This document shows positions 35,465-48,079 of a stretch of 64,000 bases of DNA, piece by piece. This stretch comes from Gonatopus flavifemur (taxonomy: Eukaryota; Arthropoda; Insecta; Hymenoptera; Dryinidae). A model generated the notes under the pieces. The model made no database searches and had not been told where the DNA came from. It saw only the letters and a program-made list of their open reading frames with translations. The translations under genes and the position numbers were made by a program. Each line of letters starts with the position of its first letter. The stretch's first letter is position 1. Location of the stretch: contig JAFFJZ010000001.1 of the NCBI GenBank assembly GCA_018340375.1, forward strand, positions 58,148,001 to 58,212,000. Reading direction: 5' to 3'.

Positions 35465-38119
35465 AAGTAAATTTACAAAATCTTGATTCAACCAGACTCG
35501 CTTCAAACGTGTTTTTTAAACACCACAAATTACATTGAGAGCAATCAGTCTGCCATGGATGTATTTCAAGCAAACCATTTGACAATAATGTTCAAGAACA
35601 TATGGATAGTATAGAATATGTTGCCTCCCCGTGGATGATTGCGGGTCTTCCAGGGGGATATTCATGATACCTGTCCTTGATATCCTTTTTATCCATGCCT
35701 GGTAGTATCTGCTTCCTTTACGTGGTGGGGAGGATAAGTATCTCAGAGTTGGATCTTTTTTTTTGAGTGGAATAAACTACTCAAGAGAAAGAATACAAAC
35801 TGAGAGAAACGAAATCATCCTAATGCCAGAAACATCGGCAAAATCAAACGGAAGGAAAGCAAGGGGAAACTACCTTCCTTGACATGTTTCAATACTTCCC
35901 GAGGAAATGAAACCTTTTTCCTAACCTGGAATATTATGTAACAAAAACAAACAAACAAATTGAAGGGAAAATGAATGGTAATGAAACAAATCGTACAAGA
36001 CAAGGGATGTAGTAGATATGTAGAAATTAAACGTTTGGCGGATAATAGACAGGGGTGGAGGGTTTCATCAAACCAGTCGTAAGACTGATTACTTCATGAT
36101 GATGATGATGAGAATATGTTGATTTTTACTAAGGTGGTGATGAAGAACATTGAATTCAAGAGTTCAACTCAAGAATTCAAGAGAGAAGGTCAACAGACTG
36201 CATTTTGGTACTCATAATAAATAATTAAACACGCAATATGAACCGTATAAACTAAGTATGTTAGAGCAAAATGATTTATTACCATACGCATTTATGAAAT
36301 TATACGAGGAAAGTGTATGAATCATTTTTACTGTTAGAGTTCTAGAATTCAACCCAGAAAGAGAAGATTTATGAACTTGCATCTTACATGTAGAAGCATG
36401 ACACAGCTGGTCCTATCCTAATTTCGACCATTTATGTGATTATCTCGAACTAAAATTTCTACGATGACTACGCTTTTATGAAAACATGTCAATCGACTTG
36501 TTTCTATAACAGAATTGAATTTCTCATATAAAAATAGTCTTCCAAACACGCGTCCTTTTGTGTATTCTAAAAATTCCTCTCAGGAGTTACTCAATGAACG
36601 TAATGTATATTATAAACAAAATGTTGTGATTTTATTCCAGTACATCGGCACTTTATAAATATTCATTCAAAATTCACAACGCAATTTTTTCCTTCGCCAG
36701 TGTGTATCAATATATCTTGGAGATCACGTTGGAACAAGCAATTCTAGATGATTATGTTAGATAATCATTTCTTCTTCCAGTTTGGAAATAATTCACTATG
36801 TCACAGAGTGTGGGCACGTCGTAATTGAGGTTGTATTCAGGAATATGAAATTCAAAATAACGGATTCGTATGTTAATTGTACAATGGAGCTTACGAATAA
36901 CCAACGAGGATCGTGATGATTGTTTTTTCTTTTCAATTATATACAGTTTTTTCATATTAGGAATCTAGTTTCATCACTGAAGCTGCTCAGAGAAGCAATA
37001 GTTCATACATACTTGCATAATTTCCTGTGTTCCTCTGTCAGAAATATCTGGAACTTTTTTTCAATCTTGTGAGAATGAATATGTTTCCTGAGAAGTATGC
37101 TTTGAACTGAACGACAGAGTACAAGAAGCGGACTGAGCGATGAAGAAGGATATTGGAGTATAAGCGGAAAGTTAAAAAACAGTTGCAGCGTGAGGTGAGA
37201 GAAAATGAAAATTCAAATCGTAGGAAAAACTCCAAAAAAAGTTGTATACACAATCCGGGATTTCGGTTCAAAGAAGTGCAGGAGTGTAATTTATAAGTAC
37301 AATTGAATAGAATAATGAAGGAAGTTGCTGAAAGCACAAAAGGAGAAAACAATTCTGTATGGAATCATCTTCATATTTTCTTTCGTGAACATCGAAAGAT
37401 CACAAGAACAGTTCACTTTTCTCAGTTCACGTGAAATTCAGTAAATTTTTAAAAATCTCAATAATATATATTTTCAATGGATAATCATAGAAATCTATTT
37501 AGAATCTGTTCTATACGATGTTTTGAGTTTACGGAAGTCAAATTATTTTCTACAATAAAATCTTCACGTGAATCCAGTTAGGATCATCTTCTTAGTGAAG
37601 TCTTATAAGAAGATTAAATCTGAAATTATCGATTTATAAAATTTAAATACTACAGATATTCGGTTACGCTGTGCCATATTGGAAAAAAATAACGTTGACA
37701 CAATTCCATTTTGATTTTGAATCAACTGGGATTTAATTCACTTATGATACACAAATAAACCGTAGATTTCTAATTTTTCATTTTCAATTCATTGTTAGAA
37801 ATCATTCATAGAAATCTATAGTAAATGAGCAATGATTCTGACTTGACAATAATAAATCAATCAATCAATCAATCTCCTAGCTGATAAATATTCATGCAAT
37901 TCAATTTTCCAAGATTTCGATTATTCGATCTGGGGACTTTTAATGATTTTTTCTGACGATGAGCCTCTCGTATGGGAACCACAGCCATCGAATTCCTCAA
38001 TTGTTCTGTTAAAATTAGGTTAGAGGTTGAAATTTTGCATAGAAATTTATCTTCAGTCATTCCGTTCTCATAAAAGAATTTATAGTTAAATATTGTGAAA
38101 TGTTAACATACAATGGGAT
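35465..38119. other. AT-rich stretch with simple repeats
   Basis: A short GC-richer segment lies at 35630-35755, with small inverted pairs (CCAGG/CCTGG and GGATAT/ATATCC). (GAT)n lies at 36095-36112. GAATTCAAGAG is repeated directly at a 21-bp interval near 36154-36186. (AATC)n lies at 37855-37874. No gene is supported; the 104-codon minus frame at 37038-37352 is AT-driven. Confidence 0.4.
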
Positions 38120-39290
38120 ACGGAGAAAGAAGAATAGTTGCAGTAACTACTTAAATAGTCGATTTTCGACCATCTACTTAGGTAATTGCTGCAGCTACTT
38201 AGTAGTCAGGACAAGTAACACGTTAGCTGTCTCAACTAATTCAAAATACCTAGGTAAAAGGTATTTACGTTAGTTAGTGCAACTATCGAGTTACTTGTCC
38301 TGAGTACTAAGTAGCTGCAGCAACTACTGAAGGGGCTATGCCACTGTGACACTTTGAAAGAATCGATTTTTTTCACCTTTTTCAACAGTTTGTACCCTTA
38401 AGAATATCCTGTGAAAATTCCAAGGCCTTATATCAAATATTATCCGAATGCCAGCCTGCTAAAGAGCAAATGGTTGCCTCTCAAATTGACACGCAAAAAA
38501 ATTACTTGTTGTAGTTACCACAATTTGGAATGAAATTTGTGACAGAGACAATTTTGGAGTGTAATTTACTGCAATCGACATTAAATATACTCTAATTTAG
38601 TTGAAATCACCGCATTTTGTTTGAATTATTAATAGAAAGTGTCCCGAAGTATGAATCGATAGTGAAATCTTTAAACGAGTTTTTCTCGAAATGGGATTTT
38701 TCAAATTTGCTGCCATCATAACTCGAAGAGCAATCAACCGATTGACTTGAAATTGTAATCGAGTGTTTTTGGGTGTATTTCTTCTACGGTGAACCACGAC
38801 CTTCTTGATTGGATAATAATTGTTGATTTGACATCGGACAAACGACTATTTTTTAGGCAAAAAAACATAGTTTCTTTTTCAAAACACTGCCATTCTGTCA
38901 GATTTCGATATTTTCCGAAAATCCTGGTGCACCGTACGAAGTATACCTTCTAGTTTAACGTCATTTTTGTTTTGTTTTTCATTCCAGCCACTTGAGCGAC
39001 CGGTATGGTGGCAGCAGTTGGGGCAGTTTTTTTTTACGCCTCCGAAGGCAGTGCATAAGTCGCTCGTATGTCCATATTTTTGTACCAAAAAATTATATAA
39101 TATAGTTGAGTTATAGGTAAATATACCCTCAAAGTTTCAGAACATTCGATGGAATACTTCTTTTTTCAAAAAATTCCAAAAAATCACCTAAGTTTCAAGC
39201 GTTTACAGTGGTATAGCACCTTAAGTAGATGGTCGAAAACCGAGTATTTAAGTAGTTGCTGCTAGTTAAGTAGTTTAGTAATAGTAATTT
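38120..39290. mobile_element. Palindromic MITE copy B, split by a second element
   Basis: The outer element left part (38120-38331) starts ACGGAGAAAG. It contains inner inverted arms (GCTGCAGCTACTTAGTA...GGACAAGTAAC opposite its complement at 38290-38322) around a centre with CCTAGG. The remainder of the right arm lies at 39225-about 39290, where AAGTAGATGGTCGAAAA is the complement of TTTTCGACCATCTACTT at 38163-38180. The two halves of that arm are separated by 889 bp, so the outer palindrome predates the insertion. The right terminus is degenerate and placed approximately. Confidence 0.75.
38332..39220. mobile_element. 889-bp TTAA-type DNA element inserted in copy B
   Basis: The ends are GGGGCTATGCCACTGT and the complement of GGTGCTATACCACTGT (14 of 16 identical), with weaker similarity continuing to about 40 nt (T-rich words). 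The flanks are TGAA (38328-38331) on the left and TTAA (39221-39224) on the right. The uninterrupted palindrome predicts CTAC-TTAA-GTAG at this site, so a TTAA target duplication with one substitution is the simplest reading. Minus-strand frames of 69 codons (38879-39088, with C-P-N-C-C-H-H) and 66 codons (38597-38797) are present, but I recognise no transposase. It is probably a nonautonomous or decayed copy. Confidence 0.7.
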
Positions 39291-40308
39291 CTAGTAAAAA
39301 TACCTGTAGAATTCAATGGAGTCAAAGATTTTGAATAAACAATTACAAAATTCAGTGGAAAATAATCTTTCGATTCTCATCCCCGCACGTTTTTGCGTCT
39401 CAATAAAACACTTCGTACGTGAATTACTCGGTAACCGAGGTGAAATAATTGTAAATCCATATTACAAAACAATTTACAAATCCACAAAGTTTCAAAAGAA
39501 TTTGAAATTCCTCTCACAAAAGGATTCCTCTGTGGGATAAGAATCTCTCCACCGTATTATTGAGATGATCAGTAATCGAACACATTAATGCACGTAATGA
39601 TAGAGAGCGAGGCTATAGCTACGATTATTTAAAGGGAAAGGAAGAAAGGAAGAAGAGGAAACTGAGAGATTAAGTGAAATACGTGGTGTTAAGCCAAGAG
39701 GTCTAGAACGTGAGGTTACTACCGCAACGGCACTACACGAGAGCGGAATAAAACGACGACAGTCGTCGACAATGCAGCATCCCAACTCTCTTTTCTTCCG
39801 CATTTTTTCCGTTTTCTTTTATTTTTACCTCTCTCACATCATTTGGAATTCATTGGCCACGAAGTGCATCGCGTGGTCGTATATGTAACTCTCTTGCAAC
39901 TGCTCTGCAGGTAGAGAATATAAAAATATTTTACTTTCTGTTTCATAATTTCGGAATCTTGACAATTGAGAAGAAAAGATACGAATCTACGAAAACGTAT
40001 ATTCATCTCTCGTATATCGTTGACCGCTCGTATCGCGGTATCATTTGCTGCTGTTCACTCGAGATTGCCGAGTATCTATTAAACACATTACTCGAAGATA
40101 GTTACACAGCGTTCTACTGGTAGACACGTCACCAGACACAACGTTACGTTGCTTGAGCAATCTAACCTAGATACTTTCATTCCAGTATCTAACTCACGAA
40201 TAAGATATGCAGAATGCATGTTGTTGATTCTGTACCGATGAATGCCAAAGATTTAATACTCCACGCATGGATAATGTACTAAATCGAATGGAATATGAAT
40301 AATCTCAC
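39291..40308. other. Stretch without a supported gene
   Basis: A purine-rich segment lies at 39636-39670. The region 39700-39790 is GC-richer with a 72-codon minus frame. No motif is recognised. Confidence 0.4.
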
Positions 40309-40540
40309 TTGGATGACATCGATTCACTTGTAATGGAGTTATTCTGCAATAAGCGGCATGTCAAAGTACTTTTTCGACCCTTGAGGGAAGAAAAGAGAGG
40401 CTCCAGGAGAGAAAGAGATATCGAAAGAGAACAGGAGCTGGAAGAGCAACAGGGATCTCTTTATTCAAACTGGTTCTCGTTCCCAAAGTCAAGAAAAAGA
40501 AAAGGAAGAAGGAAAAGAAGAAGAGGAACGGAATAACATG
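40309..40540 (+). repeat. Purine-rich low-complexity segment
   Basis: An extended A/G-rich plus strand: AGAGAAAGAGA-type words at 40386-40440 and AAGAAAAAGAAAAGGAAGAA-type words at 40490-40530. The plus frame through it encodes Arg/Glu/Lys-rich sequence that looks like a charged protein tail, but the composition alone explains this. I do not call a gene. Confidence 0.7.
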
Positions 40541-41494
40541 TAGTGGAATTAGGTAAACTACAACTACGAGCAGTAGCAGTTGTCTTTTTAAGGCTTATTA
40601 CTTAGCGAGTTCACTTCTTCATCTGCATTCCAGCACACTCGTGAGGGTAATTATTTTAGCGAGTGAGAACTCATACCACGTGCATATCTTGACTTATTTA
40701 TCCCTCTTACGTGTGTTGGTACACATACGTGGCGTAACTGAACGTCCCTATGTATGCAATACGCGTATATACTTTCACTGTTCAGATTCATAACACACGT
40801 GAGGCTAATAGATTTCGTAGGTAACGGCTGGTGTACCATGGCATACTTATGTAGGGGCGGTTCCGATCGAATGGAATCGTGGTTCAATGCTTGCTGTATA
40901 AAAGATACAAAGTGTATCAGGGCCACAAGTGCATTGATCTCGGCAAATGAATTATATCACGTATTCCGTAGAAGGATAACGTTCATTATACGTCTGTATG
41001 AAAATATTCCCGCCGTTTCGTTCATACGTCTATGATTTTTATCAAGAATGTGTATAGTCTTTGTCAATGCGTACCATCACCATCCACGAGATGTACGACG
41101 TGATTTATGAACAATCATTAAACGCTCATTCACCTCCGAGCATCTTTGTTCGATTTTATATCATTCAAACGTATCAAATGAATGTAAGGTGAGATGATAT
41201 TACGACCTATTTCATCATCAATCGTATGAAACGTATGACGAAATATCATCTTTCATTGTACAAGTTGCACCATCGTATAAAGGAGGAATATAACAACAAA
41301 ATCGTTCATCTAATGACGAAAGAATTGCTTTTGAGGAAAATTATTCTAGCCCCGTGTTATTTAGCGATGCATTCATACGTGTGAATACCCTTCCACATTT
41401 CTCCGCGAGTTGATTAATGATCTCGTGGGAGGGAAGAATTCCGTGACACCTTTACGAATAAAGAGAGATCTATAAGAATGTTGGTTATACTGAT
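40541..41494. other. Stretch without a supported gene
   Basis: Overlapping plus (40754-41035) and minus (40651-40926) frames of about 90 codons lie in a mildly GC-richer patch. No family or splice context is seen. Confidence 0.35.
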
Positions 41495-41612
41495 ATATAA
41501 GAATTCAGATCCACATCAAAAGGGTTGTTAGTCGAGAAGAAAGTAGTTTCTATGACTGTTCAACGTCGGTGTACATTTCTAATATAAGAGTTCAGATCTG
41601 CATCAAAGAGGG
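41495..41612 (+). repeat. Direct repeat pair, 87-bp spacing
   Basis: ATATAAGAATTCAGATCCAC... at 41495-41524 recurs as ATATAAGAGTTCAGATCTGC... at 41582-41612, with only a few differences over about 30 nt. The intervening 57 bp are not obviously repeated. Confidence 0.75.
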
Positions 41613-43555
41613 AAATGATGACCCTCTCAGAGCCGTAAAGTCAACAGAAACACGGACGCACGTGGTTTATCAGTTTCGACTCATCTTTTCCCTGCCGAGA
41701 ATTGGAATGGAGAATCAAAGGTACTGCTGCTCTTGTTATCCACTTCCATTCACACATCTACCAACACCTCATGAGAAACATTTCTCAAGATTATAGTACA
41801 AAAGTGTCAAACGATAATGACTGGAAAAAAAACCCGTTAAATACGTGAAAAAGCTACCGCGGTGATCTCATTAGTTGAAATTTATTCTCCTAAATTAGGT
41901 ATCCTAACGTGTTTTAAAATTTACAGTTACAGCTACCAGATGACTTTCTCGACACAGGGTTCGCGTTCGCGTATTCATATGGAATTAAAAATAGATATTT
42001 TTCTATCCAAATTTAGAACGGAGCGTTTAAATGTTCTGTTGTTTGATCCAAACAAAGAATATTCCTCGCTCAACGAGCGATGAAGTTATTATGCGAATAA
42101 TATAAATCTCACTTCGCGAAACTATATAATGATAATCCGATACATCGATATCAGAACACGAAATCATAGCTTTACTCCTAATCAAGTTCTCTAGAACAGT
42201 TATACGCTTCTTACGACGATTCGATCAGGTTTGAACAAACAACACCAGCAACAACGTACAGAACTTCAACTCGATCAAATGATACAGGTGAATCCGTGCA
42301 TGAGGATTCAAGTGTATCACAGGAAGAAGATTACAGGTGTAATAGACCTGTGATTAACTGTTTTATCCAGAAAGCTTATAAACACAAAGAAGAACGGAAG
42401 AGACTTATAATCAATGAGAATGAAGTTGTTCAAAGGTGGTTGCATGCAATTACTTTCTGAAAAACAATGTCAATTTCTGAGAAATACGATGATAATATAA
42501 AACTCATTTTGGGCTATCATTTATTGGTGAAATGATCAAAAACATTCAATGAAATTCGATTTCGTATCGCCGTTGTGAACCATATGAAATCAAGAGCATG
42601 ACGTACTGACTGCTGATAATACATTATACTCTCAACCCATTTCTGCAATCATTGGAAAACAAGATCTAGAATAAGAGGAACTACTCTCATTATCTACCTT
42701 CTTTCATTCGATCGTTCAACACCCTCTCATTCGAATGCAAATGTTACGTTGTGATTGGTTTTTGTTTCATTTTCTCCTTCACGTTTTCTCTTTCTTATTT
42801 GGCACGTCCAAACACGGCAGATGTTATTCGAAGGTGTCGAATAGCAAGAACTTCAAATATATATATATATATACATTCGTAGACCGGATAAATGAAGCTA
42901 CTGTGATGATAATCTTATTCGTTCGGTAAGTACCTGTACAAGAATGTATTGAGCAATGAACTTGAAACGACATAATATCACGCGACTCGGCTATAATGAA
43001 AAGCGAAAACGTTTGAATCAAGGACGAACGATTGCTTCTCGCATCATATAAAAGATGTGATCGATGCACGTTTATTACCCACATTTGCCCACGTTATATT
43101 ACTGTCGTGAATATCACAATTCTGGAAATGGTATTCGATAGATTCTTGAGAGATAATTTAAAATTCAACAGTTGGAGAATATATATGTATATACACGTAT
43201 ATGTATCGTGTTATAAGATATCAAACGCAGGTCTGTGGCTTCGAATCTTTGTGACTCGAACAGATAGAATACGTTCTTACGATTCTTATTTAAAATAATT
43301 GTGGAGGGACTGCGGTGACAGGGTAAGGATTTTTTCCCCATTCTATCTTCGATCGCTTGAGAATCTTGAATACTTCATTGCATTGATTTCTCTTTTGATT
43401 CTCACCACAATATCCATTACTATAATGTATGTAATATGTATATCCATTTTCATATTCCTTTGGTTGGTGAATTGTTTTTTGACCTGCAGTTGGGGATGAA
43501 TTCTTCATCGAGTGGAGAATATCACAGCGTCCACAAGAACAGGGCATATTATGAG
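41613..43555. other. AT-rich stretch, no gene
   Basis: An (AT)n microsatellite lies at 42857-42873. Short frames only (at most 88 codons), none with recognisable features. Confidence 0.4.
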
Positions 43556-44055
43556 GGTTAGTTCTGAAAGAAAACGATCAGTTCTGAAATGTAAAAACGG
43601 TTAGTTCTTAAAAAAGGACCTAATTTTCAGTAAGATTTTTTCCTTTTTTTTTTATCAATCGAGTATCCAATATAGCCCTTCCTGGTTAAACGAATCGATT
43701 GATTCTCGCCAAATCTGATTGAATCTTGCACAATGTTCTGACCAAATCCTATTCAACCATTATCCACGAGATTGAATTAGGTTAGTGTATTTTTTCGATT
43801 TAATTTTGATTGAACCTTGCACAATGTTCTGACTAAATCCCATTGAATGTAATTTCGTCAGATTCTATGGATTTTTTCAACAAGGGCTGTTGCAGAATGA
43901 GCCTTTCGCCTCATATGAAGGGGTATACTGAGTTCAGAAGCGATATTATATCTAAAAAAATAAGACTTCATGCCAAAAGTAAAATCAAGAAAGTACTTGT
44001 CACACAAATGTTTTTCTTTTCTTTTTACAAATCGAGTGTCCAGCGTTTCGGTTAG
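43556..44055. repeat. Mosaic of short direct repeats
   Basis: GATTGAATCTTGCACAATGT... at 43717-43757 recurs as GATTGAACCTTGCACAATGT... at 43808-43850, 91 bp later. A T-rich tract followed by CAATCGAGTATCCA (about 43655-43672) recurs as a T-rich tract followed by AAATCGAGTGTCCA (about 44022-44041). GTTAGTTCT or CAGTTCTGAAA words recur three times at about 43557-43612. The pattern suggests a decayed tandem duplication or satellite-like element. No coding capacity is seen. Confidence 0.65.
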
Positions 44056-47000
44056 TTATTAAATTTTCTTAGAATATGCCCTGCACAATAAAGAACGATC
44101 TATAATTGCAGGGATATTTCTTTACGAACATAACAATCCATAATTCATTTTGATACGTAGATATTTTGCCTTATATTTCTCTTGTATAGGAAGTGTTGTA
44201 TGTGCTCTATAAATGGTTGTAAATGCATCTATCTGATTCTAGAGGGTCTCACGCACAATCCGTGATACTTACGCGTATTACGGATGTAGCTTAGAAAGCG
44301 AGAAGAATAAAGAAGCAATTTCCAACGGTGTAAGGAGCATTATATGGGGAAAACAAAGATATTGAAGATTTGACTGCATAAAGAACGTTGAACTTCGAAA
44401 GAAGAGTATATCGCTAGTGCGGTTGACGTAAGTGCGAGCATGCGATGTACGTTCGCTAGTAAAGTAATGCATCGAGACATCGGAGATGATGATGTGTCTC
44501 AGCGCATCTACGCTATATAAGAAGAACTTGAGAACGAAGCAACAGGCTTTGAGAGGAAGAAAGAGATACCGGTAGAGCGATACGGAAAGAGAATGAGACA
44601 AGGAGACACGCCCACGATCGTGTGCGTAAAGAGAAACTATGTATAACGCTTATAGTTATAAGAGTACGTTGGTGGTGAAGTTCGCGTGTCTACGGCAAGC
44701 TTAGACGCCAGAAGCTGACAGTAAAAGTCTTGAATCGCATTCCAATTCTCAAAGAGATATATCTATTAATAGTCGGGTGCGACGATCTCTGATAACCTAA
44801 TAAGAGAGGGTATAATAAGCTTAACCAATTCATCAATGGAATCGTAAATCGCTATATGTTTCAATCAAAATTACACGCACCATTTCGTAGACTTTCGTAT
44901 CCTGTATGCGAAAAAAGAATCCGAAATTCACCGGACAGTTATTCGAAAAATTGATTATCAACAGGATATTATATGTATATATCATATTTGAAAAAAAATT
45001 GCGTGGTGTTGCGACAATGAGATTCCCATATTCGAAACCTAGATGAAATCTATAATTAAAATTTCGAAGGCGTTGCTAATATGATGATATCTCCAGTTCC
45101 GGCATTATACATTTCTTTTATTAAATCCTTGATTGAATGCCTCATCCGGAATAGAATACCCCCTGAATATGAATGATACAATTTCAATTACTTCGAAAGA
45201 AGAGAAAGTTATCGGAAGTCCCATGCTGCAACGATAAGCTGAAAAACCTGATTGCTTCAGTCTCCAAAATTGGCTTAAGCCTGTTTCGATGGAAGCTGTT
45301 AGGTATAAATGAGAAATTTATATCGAGTTATACGCTAAGATTTGTAGATTTCTGTCAGTAGTAAAGAAAATAGCCTCTTACCGGTCCCAAGCCGAAGGGT
45401 CATTACTGTTATATGATAATGAGCCATTACTGTTATACTACGACTGTACGTACCTGGAACAGAGAAACAATTATGATTAGAATTATATATTTATATACAC
45501 GAATGTGAATTGTTGAGAGATTAACATTGTCATTTTTGAATAAAAAATTATAACGGATCTTAACGAGATCTTTGGATGTTAGTTTGAAATTATTGTAACG
45601 CGTATCTTTCACTCATTTTAAATTTACGTGACAATGGACCGAAATTTATATCATCGCACTACGTGCAAGTTAATTTACATTAACAAGTTCCGTACATTCG
45701 ACTCGTTACCGGCACTTATTATCCTCGTATCACCAATCAACAACACCTTCGCACGTGGAGCGTAAGGGTGCTTTGCGAAATTATAAGTGCAAAATTTATG
45801 AGCCTTCTGGATACTGACAATTCGAAATCACTAATTGGCCAACATCTGTTCTCGTTTTCCTTGAATCCAATCGATGTCCGGTCCAAACAATAATATATAC
45901 GCGTATACATCCAATTAATGTTGAGTAGGTATTTATAGATCTGACAGTTGAATCTTGTTTTGAAATGAATGTGGTGAGAAAAAATTCGACTGAATGGTTT
46001 TCAAGTTTCACTTGATGGGCACCAAGTTATATTTTCAATCTAATGCCACTAAACTTATTTGAAAAGAAAATTTTAATCTATATAGATCTACGTAGTTCAC
46101 AGTTCTCAATGATATGAAGTTTGTACAAATCTATGTTACGGTATATTCTAAAGTACGTGGATCTTGCATTTCATTAGATGATTATTTAGATCTCTTCGAA
46201 TCTCAGAGAATACAAATGGGTTTGGATTTAATTTATGGAAATAGGTGGATTCGCGTGAATCAATTTAGATCTATATTCGTTTAAAGAGGTTAATATAAAT
46301 CCAACAGTTTGAGAAAGTAAATATATACGAATTTTAGGAGGGCTCGGATCTGAACTTTTGAAACACTTTCGTTTAGTTTTTGAAATCGGAAGTTCAACGG
46401 ATAGGGTCCACTCGTGCGTATATATTAAATTGTACATCTTGATCTTCTTGAAGTGAATATATTGCTTCATTTACAAAAAGCAGATAATCTCACAGTGTTG
46501 GAAATAGTTTGGGTTATTTTTCACATGTTTCTGTCGTTTCTCGAGTAATTCGCGTACATTTCCAGGCGTATAGTGGTTTCGAATTTTTAGAAATTAGGAG
46601 GAGAATCGCTCCTGAATTTTGGTGTAAAAAACACGCTGACCTGCCCTTGACAAAGTTAAAAACAAAAGTGTAGAATTTTTACCTTCGCGGGTTTTGATTG
46701 AATGTGAAAAGAATTTCCAATTTGACTGTACAAAGCGTTCTTCCCCTTCCTAAGTAGCAGAAGAGGTTAGAAATGCTGAGAGCGTGTTTGGAAAATTTTA
46801 CGAACATGCGTAGAACCTCCAAATGAGATTGTTTCGAATAATTATGTCCTATGCACCTCCATGGAATCTCTTAACGAATTTATCCAAAATAGTCTCATTC
46901 GCACATCCCTTTCACATTCATAGAGTCATCATAGCATATTTGAGAAGTTCTTGTGCTACTTGGGTTGTAGATTAACCCTAATGCACATGCGTCTCATTTC

Positions 47001-47449
47001 TTAATGTGGACACACGTACGGAATATGAAGTGGACCAGTTTATTCAAATTAGCGAAAGTTATTCAAAATTTATACCACAAGATTACCCACAAGAAAGGAG
47101 TATTTGGAATATTGTAAGGTTCCTGAATTCCAATCTGAGGTCAGGATTTCCGAATTCAACGGTAAATTCAATATGGCGGAGATGAATTTCCAAATCTGTT
47201 TGATTCAAATGAAACTATATAGTTTTTGACTGATCGATCGATGAAACTACCATTATTACAAACACTTTAAAAATTCCGACCGAATATAGCTGCATCTTAT
47301 TCGAAAACTTGACTGAAGTTCAGTCTTTTGAGTTTTTTTCATCGGCACTTGTTTTCGGTGCTTACTTTCGGTTAACACAGAGGTAGTTTTAGCTGTATCT
47401 TAAAATAAATTGATATTCAGATTTAAACTGAGGTTCAATTTTCACTGTG
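44056..47449. other. Stretch without a supported gene
   Basis: CTATATAAG near 44514 resembles a TATA element in a somewhat GC-richer segment (44380-44640) that also holds a 107-codon minus frame without known domain. CATTACTGTTATA is repeated directly about 22 bp apart near 45403-45437. The remainder is AT-rich without structure. Confidence 0.35.
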
Positions 47450-47674
47450 CACGGAAAAAATAATTTAGCTGCAGCAGCTGAGTAGCTAGCACGGACACGG
47501 ACAGCCATTAAATTAGCTTCTGCAGCTAAATTTTAGCTGTTACCGCAAATAAATTAACTACAAATGCAAATTTTTTTGCTGTAACAGATAAAATTCAGTT
47601 ACAGGAGCTAATTTAATGGCTGTCCGTGTCCGTGCTGGCTACTTAGCTGCCACAGCTAAATTATTTTTTCCGTG
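47450..47674. mobile_element. Palindromic MITE copy C (best preserved)
   Basis: A 225-bp element, nearly all inverted repeat. The left arm (about 47450-47549) and right arm (about 47575-47674) match at about 90 of 100 positions and enclose a 25-nt AT-rich loop. The ends are CACGGAAAAAATAATTTAGC and its complement. The arms contain CACGGACACGGACAGCCATT and AGCTGCAG-type words. The target duplication is unclear (flanks ...CTGTG and TGTAA...). No coding capacity. Ends and layout match copies A (12391) and B (38120), so I infer one family. Confidence 0.9.
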
Positions 47675-48007
47675 TGTAATTCTTATCCAAGTGAATTATC
47701 ATTTCCATACAAGTCGATGAGTAAAAAATGAACTTTTGCATAAAACCGTTTCTATTATTCTCTCAGGAATTCATGGAGCCATTTAAAAAAATATTTTTAG
47801 TTCCACTTTGTCGTTATCCAGAAAAGGAATGAATATCAAGACACAAAGGCCCCTGACATACGTTTCTCATCTAAATTCCTATCATAAAGACAGATCGATG
47901 GAGTTGGAATGTGTTGGAGATGAACTTGTTTCGGCAATTAACATCCTACGCGAGGTCAGAAAGTAACCTTTGAGAGTAGTGTTGACAAGCTCATCTGAAG
48001 CGGAGTC

Positions 48008-48075
48008 TATAAAAGGAAGGAAAGAAGAGATACTAGTCTCTTCCGACAACGACGACCTCTAAGCTTATGGCCGTG
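48008..48075 (+). promoter_or_regulatory. TATA promoter candidate with short leader
   Basis: TATAAAAG at 48008-48015 is a full-consensus TATA box. Initiation is expected near 48038 (GTCTCTTCC). A C/A-rich leader (CGACAACGACGACCTC) follows, then ATGGCC at 48067 and a donor-like GTGAGA at 48073. This is the layout of arthropod genes whose first exon carries only a leader and one or two codons. I found no matching second exon in the next kilobases, so the gene remains hypothetical. Confidence 0.35.
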
Positions 48076-48079
48076 AGAA

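Noticed and set aside
35199..35468. Confirmed TTAA target-site duplication of the MITE
   Set aside because: TTAA is present only on the left; the right flank is AAGT.
40309..40536. Arg/Glu/Lys-rich frame as a nuclear protein tail
   Set aside because: The charged composition follows directly from a purine-rich strand; there is no start context or neighbouring exon.
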